64,000 bases of DNA from CAVQBC01 sp963710665. Its GTDB lineage: Bacteria > Actinomycetota > Thermoleophilia > Solirubrobacterales > Solirubrobacteraceae. This document shows, one piece after another, positions 52,732 through 60,199 of this stretch; position 1 is the first letter of the stretch, and each line of letters begins with the position of its first letter. The notes under the pieces were generated by a model. The model saw nothing but the letters and a program-made list of their open reading frames with translations, made no database searches and was not told where the DNA came from. The translations under genes and the position numbers were made by a program. The stretch spans positions 930,001-994,000 of the forward strand of contig CAVQBC010000008.1 in assembly GCA_963710665.1 (NCBI GenBank). The letters are read 5' to 3'.

Positions 52732-52958
52732 GAGCGGATCGCCTGCCGGATCGCGGTGCGCGGCACGATGATCATCTCGATCCAGGGCTGCTCGTCGTAG
52801 ATCGAGCGCGCCGCGACGACCGCGAGGTCCTCGTCGTCCTCGGTGACGGTGCCGACGTGATGGAGCGGCTCCTCGTAGGCCTGCCTGGCAAAGACTTCCC
52901 AGACGGCGTTTCGCCCTCCGGTCCTCGCCGGCTCGGACCTTCGGTCGACGTTACTCAC
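52728..52958 (-). CDS. paaB: Phenylacetyl-CoA 1,2-epoxidase subunit PaaB
   Basis: 76 residues from GTG 52958. The PaaB core is short but recognisable: AVWEVFARQAYEEPLHHVGT, VTEDDEDLAVVAARSIYD and the C-terminus IEMIIVPRTAIRQAI. The first 15 or so residues (SNVDRRSEPARTGGRN) are not part of PaaB; they are encoded by a 41-bp palindromic repeat also found at the start of the DUF59 gene. PaaB bridges PaaAC dimers. The GTG overlaps the DUF59 stop by 4 bases. Confidence 0.83.
   Translation of the reverse strand: MSNVDRRSEPARTGGRNAVWEVFARQAYEEPLHHVGTVTEDDEDLAVVAARSIYDEQPWIEMIIVPRTAIRQAIRS
52911..52951. repeat. 41-bp intragenic palindromic repeat, copy B (inside paaB)
   Basis: Matches 53285-53325 at 38 of 41 positions. 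The coding strand forms a hairpin with GGTCC and GGACC arms around GAGCCGGCGA. It encodes VDRRSEPARTGGR at the PaaB N-terminus. Inside the loop the changed bases keep pairing potential (GCC/GGC here, GC/GC in the other copy). Confidence 0.7.
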
Positions 52959-53332
52959 GCGACGATCCCCAAGCTCCGCATCGTCGCGCGCGCCTCCTCG
53001 CGGATGCGGCTGCGCGTCCACACGGGATCCCAGACGATCTCGATGCGGACCTCGTCGACGTCGGGCTCGGCGAGCAGCCGCTCGCGGATGTCGTCCTGGA
53101 TGAAGTCCATCGCCGGGCAGCCCATCGCGGTGAACGTGAGCTCGATGTCCACCGCGCGCTCGGCGTCGCGGTAGGCGAGCGAGACGATCAGCCCCATGCC
53201 GACGACCGAGATCGGGATCTCGGGGTCCTCGACGTCCTGCAGGGCGGTCCACAGGCGGGCCTCGACCTCGCGGACATGGGGGTCTCGCCCTCCGGTCCTC
53301 GCAAGCTCGGACCTGCGGTCGACGTCAGGCAT
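52955..53332 (-). CDS. paaD: PaaD-type DUF59 (MIP18/SufT-like) protein
   Basis: 125 residues. The DUF59 core is clear: EVEARLWTALQDVEDPEIPI, SVVGMGLIVSLAYRD, VDIELTFTAMGCPAMDFIQD (Cys in the conserved TxxGCP context) and VRIEIVWDPVWTRSRI. This is the N-terminal half of PaaD, an iron-sulfur maturation factor for the phenylacetyl-CoA epoxidase system; the zinc ribbon is a separate gene at 51845-52015. Residues 3-15 (DVDRRSELARTGGRD) come from the palindromic repeat shared with paaB. The start overlaps the end of paaA by 8 bases. Confidence 0.85.
   Translation of the reverse strand: MPDVDRRSELARTGGRDPHVREVEARLWTALQDVEDPEIPISVVGMGLIVSLAYRDAERAVDIELTFTAMGCPAMDFIQDDIRERLLAEPDVDEVRIEIVWDPVWTRSRIREEARATMRSLGIVA
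53285..53325. repeat. 41-bp intragenic palindromic repeat, copy A (inside paaD DUF59 gene)
   Basis: Partner of 52911-52951. The plus strand reads TCGCCCTCCGGTCCTCGC, then AAGCTCGGACC, then TGCGGTCGACGT. The repeat is in the same reading frame in both genes and encodes VDRRSELARTGGR here. It covers the ribosome-loading region downstream of the start codon. Confidence 0.7.
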
Positions 53333-54266
53333 ACGACCGATATCCGCGTTGAAGCCGCGCGACGTAGTCCTCGTTCATCGGTCCGCGGGCGCGCCAGCGC
53401 TCGAGCACCTCGTCCCACGTGATCGGGCCCTCGTCGAGCAGCCAGCGCTTGCGCTCCTCGTCGAAGCGGGCGGGGAACGGGCAGTCGACGACCCAGCGCT
53501 CGGCGCCGGCGTCCCAGTGGGCGGGGACGTCGAGCCCGTGCTCCTCCATGAACGGCACGACGGCGGCCATCCAGTCCTGGCGCAGCCGGTCGTTGCTCTT
53601 GCCCTTGAAGCCGTACTCGAGCTGGATGCCGTGGCGCTTGCGCTCGTCCGGCAGTCCGAACCACTCGAGCGTGAGGATGAACATCCAGTCCAGCGAGGCC
53701 TGCAGGCGCGCCTTCTCCTCGGGGATGGCGCTGAGCTTCTTCACCCACGTCCGGCCGTGGCGCAGGTGGAACGTCTCCTCCTTGTCGACCTTGGCGAGGG
53801 CGCGCTTCCAGGGCCCGAACGTGCTCGACTCGTAGACGTCGGAGAGCAGGACGAAGCCGGCCTGGTCGTAGAGGGCGTTGGCGAGGATCAGCTCGTGCCA
53901 GGAGTCCAGCGGGACGTCGAAGGCGTAGGGGTACTTGAACGCTCCCGGCTCGCGCTCGTAGATCAGCGCGCTCATGTCGACGCCGAGGTCGCCGAGCAGC
54001 CGGTAGCCGATGTGCGCGTGCGCGAGCTCGTCCTGGACGATCGAGACCGCCGAGCCGAAGTTGTTGAGCGCCGGCGCGTGCTGGGCGGCGCGCAGGTAGG
54101 CGGGGGCGCTGATCAGCTCCGTGTCCGCCGATACGGTGAGGATGCGCCGGATGCCCTTCAGGTACTCCGGCGACATGTGCTGGAGGCCCTCGACGAGCTT
54201 GCCGGCCGCCAGGCGCGCCCGCACGTCGTCCTCGGTGCGCGGAGCGAGCTCCTCGACGGGTGTCAT
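53325..54266 (-). CDS. paaA: Phenylacetyl-CoA 1,2-epoxidase catalytic subunit PaaA
   Basis: 313 residues from ATG 54266, which follows a GAGAGGGA ribosome site. The carboxylate-bridged diiron helices show VSIVQDELAHAHIGYRLLGD (ExxH) and KVDKEETFHLRHGRTWVKKL (ExxH). The C-terminal WDEVLERWRARGPMNEDYVA matches PaaA. It epoxidises the aromatic ring of phenylacetyl-CoA using O2 and reducing power from a reductase. It is the first gene of the run. PaaE, the usual reductase, is not in this window; the divergent ferredoxin-NADP reductase is a candidate substitute. Confidence 0.9.
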   Translation of the reverse strand: MTPVEELAPRTEDDVRARLAAGKLVEGLQHMSPEYLKGIRRILTVSADTELISAPAYLRAAQHAPALNNFGSAVSIVQDELAHAHIGYRLLGDLGVDMSALIYEREPGAFKYPYAFDVPLDSWHELILANALYDQAGFVLLSDVYESSTFGPWKRALAKVDKEETFHLRHGRTWVKKLSAIPEEKARLQASLDWMFILTLEWFGLPDERKRHGIQLEYGFKGKSNDRLRQDWMAAVVPFMEEHGLDVPAHWDAGAERWVVDCPFPARFDEERKRWLLDEGPITWDEVLERWRARGPMNEDYVARLQRGYRSYA

Positions 54267-54298
54267 CGATCCCTCTCCCTCGGCCAGACGTGTGACAC

Positions 54299-54344
54299 TT
54301 GACTGACGAGCGGCATCGTATAGTCTAACTGCCATGCGGTCAAG
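54299..54344. promoter_or_regulatory. Overlapping divergent promoters of paaA and the aldehyde dehydrogenase
   Basis: For the rightward gene: TTGACT (54299-54304) and TAGTCT (54321-54326), 16 bases apart. For paaA, on the minus strand: TTGACC (54343-54338) and TACGAT, 17 bases apart. CTTGAC (54298-54303) and GTCAAG (54339-54344) form an inverted repeat spanning both promoters. One regulator bound here could shut off both directions. No TetR-type PaaR gene is nearby. Confidence 0.5.
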
Positions 54345-54365
54345 CAGGCCGGATCTCGCGCGCGC

Positions 54366-55826
54366 ATGAACGCCACCGCCGCCGCCCTGCAGCGCGGCGT
54401 CTTCGTCGACGGCGCCGTCCGGCCCCTCGAGGGCCCCGGGCTCGAGATCACCAATCCCGGCACAGGGGAGCTCGTCGGCCGGGTGACCCGCGCGGACGCC
54501 GGCCTGGTCGATCGCGCGGTCCGCTCGGCGCACGCGGCCTTCGGCGAGTGGTCGCGGCGCGGCTACGCGGACCGGGGCGCGGTGCTGCGGGCGTGCGCGG
54601 ACGCGCTCGCCGAGCACGTCGGCGAGCTGATCCCCGGGCTGGTCGCCGAGCAGGGCAAGACGATGCGCGAGGCGAAGATCGAGCTGCGCAAGGCCGCGGA
54701 GACGCTCGAGCACTACGCCGGGATCGCCAAGGAGGTCCGGGCTCCCTACGTGCACGGCCTGGATCCGGGGGTCGACGGCCGCGTGCTGCGCCGGCCGCTC
54801 GGCGTCGTCGCGGCGATCGTGCCCTGGAACTTCCCCACCACGCTGCTGTGCAACAAGCTCGGCCCCGCGCTGGTATGCGGCAACACCGTGGTCGCCAAGC
54901 CGGCCGACTCCACGCCGTTCACGACGCTGCGGCTGGCCGAGATCCTCAGCGAGGCCGGGCTGCCGCCCGGCGTCCTCAACGTGGTCACGGGCACCGGGCC
55001 CGAGGCGGGCGAGGCGCTCGTCACCCACCCGCGCGTGCGCAAGGTGGCGTTCACCGGCTCGACGCCGACCGGCGAGCGCGTGATGGCGCTGGCGGCGGCC
55101 GGCACGAAGCGGGTCACGCTCGAGCTGGGGGGCTCCGACCCGATGATCATCTGCGACGACGCGGACCTCGCCAGGGCCGCGAGCGCGGCGTCGATGGGCC
55201 GCTTCTATAACTGTGGTCAGGCCTGTCTTGCGACCAAGCGCGTCTATGTCTTCGAATCCGTGGCCGACGAGGTGATCCCCGCGATCGCCGCGAAGGCCGA
55301 CAAGCTCCGTGTCGGGATCGGCACGGACCCAGATGCCCAGCTCGGCCCCATGCACTCCGAGCGCCAGCGCGCGCGCATGGAGGAGCAGCTCGCGCGCACG
55401 CTCGAGCGCGGGGGCGAGGTGATCGCCGGCGGCGGCCGGCCTGACGACCCGCGGCTGGCCGCCGGGTGGTTCCACGAGCCGACGGTCGTCGTCGACCCGC
55501 CGAAGGATTCGCCGATGGCCCAGGAGGAGGTCTTCGGCCCGGCGCTGCCGATCTGGCGGGTGCGCGACTTCGACGAGGCGCTGCGGCTGGCCAACGACTC
55601 GCCGTTCGCGCTGGGATCGTCGGTGTGGACCGCGAGCCTCGACCGCGCCGAGCGCGCGGCGGCCGAGCTCGAGGCCGGCTACACGTGGGTCAACTCGCCG
55701 ACCAAGGTCTACGACGAGCTGCCGTTCGGCGGGCTCGGGGCGAGCGGCTACGGCAAGGAGCACGGCTCCGAGGCGTTCGACCACTACACCGACCTGAAGT
55801 CCGTGGTCGTCAAGCGCGGCGGATGA
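54366..55826 (+). CDS. NAD(P)-dependent aldehyde dehydrogenase
   Basis: 486 residues. Catalytic landmarks: PWNFPTTLL (oxyanion Asn), the general base in TLELGGSDPMII and nucleophile Cys in YNCGQACLATKR. FTGSTPTGERVM and EEVFGPALPI are cofactor and C-terminal signatures. By context it could oxidise phenylacetaldehyde to phenylacetate or a ring-opened semialdehyde of the paa pathway; sequence alone cannot decide. The 60 bases around the active-site Cys use A/T-ending codons (TAT, TGT, GGT, CTT, GAA), unlike the rest. Its stop overlaps the next start (ATGA). Confidence 0.9.
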   Translation: MNATAAALQRGVFVDGAVRPLEGPGLEITNPGTGELVGRVTRADAGLVDRAVRSAHAAFGEWSRRGYADRGAVLRACADALAEHVGELIPGLVAEQGKTMREAKIELRKAAETLEHYAGIAKEVRAPYVHGLDPGVDGRVLRRPLGVVAAIVPWNFPTTLLCNKLGPALVCGNTVVAKPADSTPFTTLRLAEILSEAGLPPGVLNVVTGTGPEAGEALVTHPRVRKVAFTGSTPTGERVMALAAAGTKRVTLELGGSDPMIICDDADLARAASAASMGRFYNCGQACLATKRVYVFESVADEVIPAIAAKADKLRVGIGTDPDAQLGPMHSERQRARMEEQLARTLERGGEVIAGGGRPDDPRLAAGWFHEPTVVVDPPKDSPMAQEEVFGPALPIWRVRDFDEALRLANDSPFALGSSVWTASLDRAERAAAELEAGYTWVNSPTKVYDELPFGGLGASGYGKEHGSEAFDHYTDLKSVVVKRGG

Positions 55827-57232
55827 CGGCGGCCGGGGACGACAAGGCCGTGCGCCGGGTCGCGGTCGTCGGCGCCGGCCCGGCGGGCTTCTACGCCGTC
55901 GACCAGCTCCTCAAGGCGGGCTTCGAGGTCGACCTGCTCGACCTGCTGCCCACGCCGTTCGGCCTCGTGCGCTCGGGCGTGGCGCCCGACCACCCGAAGA
56001 TCAAGTCGGTCACGCGCGTGTACGAGAAGACGGCGGCCAAGCCCGGCTTCCGCTTCTTCGGCGGGATCGCCCTCGGCGAGGACGTGTCGCGCGGGGAGCT
56101 GCTCGAGCGCTATCACGCCGTCGTCTACTCGATCGGCACCGCGCACGACAACCGCCTCGGGGTCCCCGGCGAGGACCGGCCGGGCTCGCACTCCGCCACG
56201 CGCTTCGTGGCCTGGTACAACGGCCATCCCGACGCGGTCGACGACACCTTCGACCTCACCGCGCAGCGCGCCGTGGTCATCGGCAACGGGAACGTCGCGG
56301 TCGACGTTGCGCGGATGCTCGTGCTCGACCCCGACGAGCTCGCGCCGACCGACACCGCCGACCACGCCCTCGACGCGCTCGCCGCCGCCCACGTCGAGGA
56401 GGTCGTGGTGCTCGGCCGACGCGGGCCCGCGCAGGCGGCGTTCACCAACCCGGAGCTGCGTGAGCTCGGGGAGCTCGTCCGCGCGGACGTCCAGGTCGAC
56501 CCCTCCGAGCTCGAGCTCGACGAGCACAGCCGCCACTGGCTCGAGACCGAGGCGGACGGCACCGCCAAGCGCAACGTCGAGATCCTCACCGGCTACTCGC
56601 AGCGGGAGCCCAGCGGCAAGGGGCACCGGATCTCGCTGAAGTTCCTGCGCTCGCCGGTCGAGATCCTCGGCGAGGGCGATGACGGCCCGGTCACGGGGAT
56701 CCGCGTCGTGCGCAACCGCCTCGAGCCCGACGCGAACGGCCGGCTGCGCGCCGTCCCGACCGGCGAGGAGGAGGTGATCCCGTGCGGGCTCGTGCTGCGC
56801 TCGATCGGGTATCGCGGCCGTCCCGTCGGCGACGTCCCCTTCGACGAGCGCCGCGGCCTCATCCGCAACGACGGCGGCCGCGTGTGCGACGAGGAGGGCC
56901 GGCCCCACCCGGGCGAGTACGTCGCGGGGTGGATCAAGCGCGGGCCGAGCGGCGTCATCGGCACGAACAAGAAGGACGCCGCCGACACGGTGGCCAAGGT
57001 CGTCGCCGACGCCGAGGCGGGCGCGCTCAACGAGCCGCCGGACGCCGATCGCGACGCGTGCGCCGCGTGGCTCCTCGAACGCGTGCCGGACGCCGTCACC
57101 TGGGAGGGCTGGCAGTCGATCGACGCCCAGGAGCGCGCCGCCGGAGAGCCCCACGGCCGCCCGCGCGTCAAGCTGATGCGCCTCGACGAGCTGGTCGAGG
57201 CGTCGCGGTCCGGCTCCGCCGTCGGCCGCTAG
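55823..57232 (+). CDS. Ferredoxin/adrenodoxin-type NADP reductase (FprA-like)
   Basis: 469 residues. The FAD site is at the N-terminus (RRVAVVGAGPAGFYAVDQLL), with LPTPFGLVRSGVAPDHPKIK, a hallmark of the adrenodoxin reductase/FprA family. The NADP site is VVIGNGNVAVDVARML, with VVVLGRRGPAQAAFTNPEL after it. The C-terminal block has YVAGWIKRGPSGVIGTNKKD. It passes electrons from NADPH to a ferredoxin. It is translationally coupled to the aldehyde dehydrogenase and divergent from paaABC, so I infer it may supply electrons to the epoxidase in place of PaaE. Confidence 0.9.
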   Translation: MTAAGDDKAVRRVAVVGAGPAGFYAVDQLLKAGFEVDLLDLLPTPFGLVRSGVAPDHPKIKSVTRVYEKTAAKPGFRFFGGIALGEDVSRGELLERYHAVVYSIGTAHDNRLGVPGEDRPGSHSATRFVAWYNGHPDAVDDTFDLTAQRAVVIGNGNVAVDVARMLVLDPDELAPTDTADHALDALAAAHVEEVVVLGRRGPAQAAFTNPELRELGELVRADVQVDPSELELDEHSRHWLETEADGTAKRNVEILTGYSQREPSGKGHRISLKFLRSPVEILGEGDDGPVTGIRVVRNRLEPDANGRLRAVPTGEEEVIPCGLVLRSIGYRGRPVGDVPFDERRGLIRNDGGRVCDEEGRPHPGEYVAGWIKRGPSGVIGTNKKDAADTVAKVVADAEAGALNEPPDADRDACAAWLLERVPDAVTWEGWQSIDAQERAAGEPHGRPRVKLMRLDELVEASRSGSAVGR

Positions 57233-58008
57233 GCGAGCCGCCCGGCGAACGCCGCGATCGCCGCCACCACGGCGTCCGGCTCCTCGAGGTGCGGGCTGTG
57301 GCCGCCGGGCATGACGAGCCGCTCGACCGGCCCGCGGACGCACGTCTCCACACGGTCGATCTGGTCCAGCGTGCCGTAGGGGTCGTCGGCGCCCTGGATC
57401 AGCAGCGCCGGCGCCGTCACCCGCGCGGCGTCGGGCTCGAGCGACCACGCGCGGAAATCGGGGTCGAGCCAGACGTCGCACCAGCCCCAGAAGGCGGCGT
57501 CGGGATCGTCGTGGTGGCGGGCCATGCGCTCGCGCAGCCCGTCCTCGAGGTAGGCGACGCGCGTCTCGCGGATCGCCGCGACCGTGATGTCCTCCACGAC
57601 GACGTGCGGGGCGAGCAGCGCGAGCCCGGTCACGCGGTGGCGCCCCGCGTGGATGAGCGCGATCGAGGCGCCGTCGCTGTGGCCGACCAGGATGGGCTCG
57701 GGCGCGTCGAGCTGGCTGAGCAGCTCGGGCAGCACCTCGAGCGCCTCCTCGTGGAAGAACGCGGGCGTGCGCGGCGCGGGCGGCGGCTCCGAGCGGCCGT
57801 GGCCCCAGCGGGAGAACGCGAGGACCCGGCGCCCGGTCGCGGCCTGGAGCCGGCCCGGAAAGTCGCGCCACAGCGCCACCGAGCCGAGCCCCTCGTGGAG
57901 GAGCACGAGCGGCCGGCGCGCGGGGTCGCCCGGGAGCTCGACCGCCTCGATGCGCCGTCCGGCGACGGCGGCCGGGCGCGGCTGCTGAGCGTCGGTTCCC
58001 ACCGGCAC
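57229..58008 (-). CDS. Alpha/beta hydrolase
   Basis: About 259 residues with a tentative GTG start at 58008 (58002 also possible). Oxyanion region LVLLHEGLGSVALWRDFPG, then VLAFSRWGHGRSEP, nucleophile elbow ILVGHSDGASIALIHAG, acid region LLIQGADDPYGTLDQIDRVE and the histidine in PGGHSPHLEEP. All three triad residues are present. Substrate unknown. It converges on the reductase with a 4-base overlap of the stops. Confidence 0.83.
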   Translation of the reverse strand: MPVGTDAQQPRPAAVAGRRIEAVELPGDPARRPLVLLHEGLGSVALWRDFPGRLQAATGRRVLAFSRWGHGRSEPPPAPRTPAFFHEEALEVLPELLSQLDAPEPILVGHSDGASIALIHAGRHRVTGLALLAPHVVVEDITVAAIRETRVAYLEDGLRERMARHHDDPDAAFWGWCDVWLDPDFRAWSLEPDAARVTAPALLIQGADDPYGTLDQIDRVETCVRGPVERLVMPGGHSPHLEEPDAVVAAIAAFAGRLA

Positions 58009-58117
58009 GATGATGTCGCAGCGGGGCGCCCGGGGTTCTGTCCCGTTCGCGGCGCTCTGTGCGCGAGGGCGGCGTCGAGGGGCGTCGGTGTGGTGCTGCT
58101 CGCCGTAAGCTGCTCCG

Positions 58118-58699
58118 ATGAGCGACCTGGCGGACCTGTCGCTGGGGGACATCGTCGCGCGGGTGGCGTCGACCGATCGGACCCCGGGCGCGGGTCCGTC
58201 GGCGGCGTGGGCGTGTGCGCTGGCGGCGGGGCTGGTCGAGATGGTCAGCGGGGTTGAGCTGGACGGCGAGCCGGCCGACCGCGACGCGGCGCGCCGGCGC
58301 CGCGACCGGGCGGCCGCTCTCCGCTCCGAGGCGCTCGCGCTCGCCGACCGGGACGTTGCCGTCTACTCCGAGGTGGTCGCGATCCGCGGCCAGGGCGGGG
58401 AGCCGGGGGAGGACGACCGCCTTCGCGCGGCGCTGTCCGTCGCCGCCGAGCCGCCGGTGGCGATCGTGGAGGCCGCGGCGGAGCTCACCCGCCTGGCGGC
58501 CGACGCGGTGCGGGAGGCGCATGGCTCGATACGCGGGGAGGCGTTCGCCGCCGTGACCCTTGCCGAGGCCACGGTTCGCATGGCCGTCCCGCTGGTCGAC
58601 TTCAACCTCGGCGGCGCGCCCGACGACCCGCGCCTCGCGCGCGTCCACGAGCTCGCCGAGGGCGCCCGCGCGGACCTCGAGCGGGCGCTCGCCGGCTGA
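58118..58699 (+). CDS. Cyclodeaminase/cyclohydrolase family protein (FchA-like), paralogue 1
   Basis: 193 residues, all-helical, of the formiminotransferase-cyclodeaminase C-terminal family, which includes methenyl-THF cyclohydrolase FchA. Landmarks: SLGDIVARVASTDRTPGAGP and SAAWACALAAGLVEMVSGVE near the N-terminus, ALADRDVAVYSEVVA in the middle, and VPLVDFNLGGAPDDPRLARV near the C-terminus. No formiminotransferase domain is attached. It probably interconverts methenyl-THF and formyl-THF. A second copy starts 360 bases downstream with about half of its residues identical by eye. Confidence 0.82.
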   Translation: MSDLADLSLGDIVARVASTDRTPGAGPSAAWACALAAGLVEMVSGVELDGEPADRDAARRRRDRAAALRSEALALADRDVAVYSEVVAIRGQGGEPGEDDRLRAALSVAAEPPVAIVEAAAELTRLAADAVREAHGSIRGEAFAAVTLAEATVRMAVPLVDFNLGGAPDDPRLARVHELAEGARADLERALAG

Positions 58700-59058
58700 G
58701 CGGGGACACCCAGCGGTCATCCCACGTGTCCGGCCGGTAGACGGCCGTGCGGATGCGCCTGTCCAGGCGGAACGAGCCGAGCGTGGCGTGGTTCCGAGCT
58801 TCGCGGACCCGGTGTCAGCGCGGCAACCTCGCGTCAGTCGTCGGGCGCCACCTGCCAGGCGATCTCGGCGCGGTCGGTGCGGAGGGCTTCGGCGTTCGTG
58901 TCGACCCGCTCGGCGTCGAGCAGTGATCGCGAGCACCGGCAGGTCCGCGTCGGGGAGCCGGGCGACCGCCCCCCGGTCCTTGCGCGAAGTCCGAGCCGGC
59001 GCCGCTCGTCCTCAAGGAGGCCGACAAGAGCGAGCCGTGGCGCATTAGGCTCCCGTCG
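58700..59058. other. Non-coding region between the two FchA-like genes
   Basis: 359 bases. The minus strand holds a short gene-like peptide ending AERVDTNAEALRTDRAEIAW near 58834, preceded in another frame by DADLPVLAIT, which looks like the frameshifted remnant of a protein C-terminus. I cannot name it. No promoter or RNA structure is evident. Confidence 0.4.
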
Positions 59059-59640
59059 ATGAACAGCCTCTCGGAGAGTTCCATGTCGGCGATCGCCGAC
59101 CGGGTGGCGTCCACCCACCCCGCTCCCGGCGCCGGCCCCTCGGCGGCGTGGACGTGCGCGCTTGCCGCCGCGCTCGTGGAGATGGTCAGCGGCGTCGAGC
59201 TCGCGAAGGACTCCGCGGATCCCGGCGTCGCGCAGGACCGCCGGGACCGCGCCGTCGCGCTGCGCACCCGTGCGCTGGAGCTCGCCGACGCGGACGTCGC
59301 GGCGTACTCCGCGGTGCTGGAGGAGCGCCGGCATCGGAAGGAGAAGGGGCACAGCGCTCACCTTCGCGACGCCCTCTCCGCCGCCGCCGAGCCGCCGCTG
59401 CAGATCGTCGAGGCGGCGGCCGAGGTGGCCCGTCTGGCCGCGGATGCGGCGGCCGAGGCCCACGGCGCCGTACGTGGGGAGGCCTACACCGCCGTCATCC
59501 TCGCCGAGGCCGTGACCCGCGCGGGGCTCCCGCTCGTCGACCTCAACCTCGGCGGCGCACCTGCCGACCCCCGCCACGAGCGGGTCCGCGAGCTCGCCGA
59601 GAGCGCGCGCGCCGATCTCGCTCGCGCCCTCGGCGGCTGA
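59059..59640 (+). CDS. Cyclodeaminase/cyclohydrolase family protein (FchA-like), paralogue 2
   Basis: 193 residues, the same length as paralogue 1, with the same blocks: SAIADRVASTHPAPGAGPSA, AAALVEMVSGVELAKDS, ELADADVAAYSAVLEERR and GLPLVDLNLGGAPADPRHER. The two differ mostly in surface positions. Tandem duplication followed by divergence is the simplest explanation. Together they could provide methenyl-THF cyclohydrolase activity for the FolD-like protein at 50439-51332, or cyclodeaminase activity. Confidence 0.82.
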   Translation: MNSLSESSMSAIADRVASTHPAPGAGPSAAWTCALAAALVEMVSGVELAKDSADPGVAQDRRDRAVALRTRALELADADVAAYSAVLEERRHRKEKGHSAHLRDALSAAAEPPLQIVEAAAEVARLAADAAAEAHGAVRGEAYTAVILAEAVTRAGLPLVDLNLGGAPADPRHERVRELAESARADLARALGG

Positions 59641-59649
59641 GCCGGCCCG

Positions 59650-60102
59650 TCAGGCCTCGTGGCGGCCCAGGGGCGGGTCGTAGGCCCACGCGAGCCGCGC
59701 CAGGGTGAGCGCGCCGAGCATCAGGCCGAAGTCGCGCAGGGCGACGTCGTACCAGCCGGAGGCGGTGAGCAGGTTGAAGATGATGCCCGCCAGCCACGCG
59801 GCGACCAGCGGCGCGCCGTAGCGCGGCTTCACCGCGACGAGCACGCCGGCGAGGATCTCGACGACGCCGACGACGTACATCAGGTTCTGCGCGCTGCCCG
59901 GCACGAGGTCGTTGATCCACGGCGCGAGATACGTGGGCCAGTCGACCATGACGTTGAAGAACTTGTCGAGGCCGAACAGGATCGGGGCGGCCGCGAACGC
60001 GAGGCGCAGCATGAGGAACGCCTGGTAGCCGGCGTCGCCTCGGAGGGCGTCGCGGGCCGATGCGGTCGATGCGCGGGCGGGCGCGTGGGTGGCGGCGTTC
60101 AT
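59650..60102 (-). CDS. DoxX-like membrane protein
   Basis: 150 residues from ATG 60102 with an AGGAGG ribosome site. Four helices: FLMLRLAFAAAPILFGLDKF, AQNLMYVVGVVEILAGVLVA, PLVAAWLAGIIFNLLTASGW and the last near the C-terminus. The arrangement matches DoxX/SURF4-related proteins, often linked to redox or thiol stress. It is divergent from a cysteine-bearing ArsR-type regulator with palindromes between them. Confidence 0.78.
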   Translation of the reverse strand: MNAATHAPARASTASARDALRGDAGYQAFLMLRLAFAAAPILFGLDKFFNVMVDWPTYLAPWINDLVPGSAQNLMYVVGVVEILAGVLVAVKPRYGAPLVAAWLAGIIFNLLTASGWYDVALRDFGLMLGALTLARLAWAYDPPLGRHEA

Positions 60103-60124
60103 GGGGGTGACCTCCTGGTCTCTA

Positions 60125-60168
60125 AAACCAACAACGATTTGCAAAGCGTCCGCTTTCCGGACTGGTTT
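60125..60168. promoter_or_regulatory. Nested palindromes between DoxX and ArsR-type genes
   Basis: Outer inverted arms AAACCA (60125-60130) and TGGTTT (60163-60168) enclose a perfect 14-base palindrome AAAGCGTCCGCTTT (60143-60156). The region is AT-rich for this genome. It lies 23 bases upstream of the DoxX start and 32 bases upstream of the regulator start, so the regulator probably binds here and controls both genes. Confidence 0.5.
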
Positions 60169-60199
60169 GTCAAGCTTCGTTAGCGATAGAATCCTCGAG

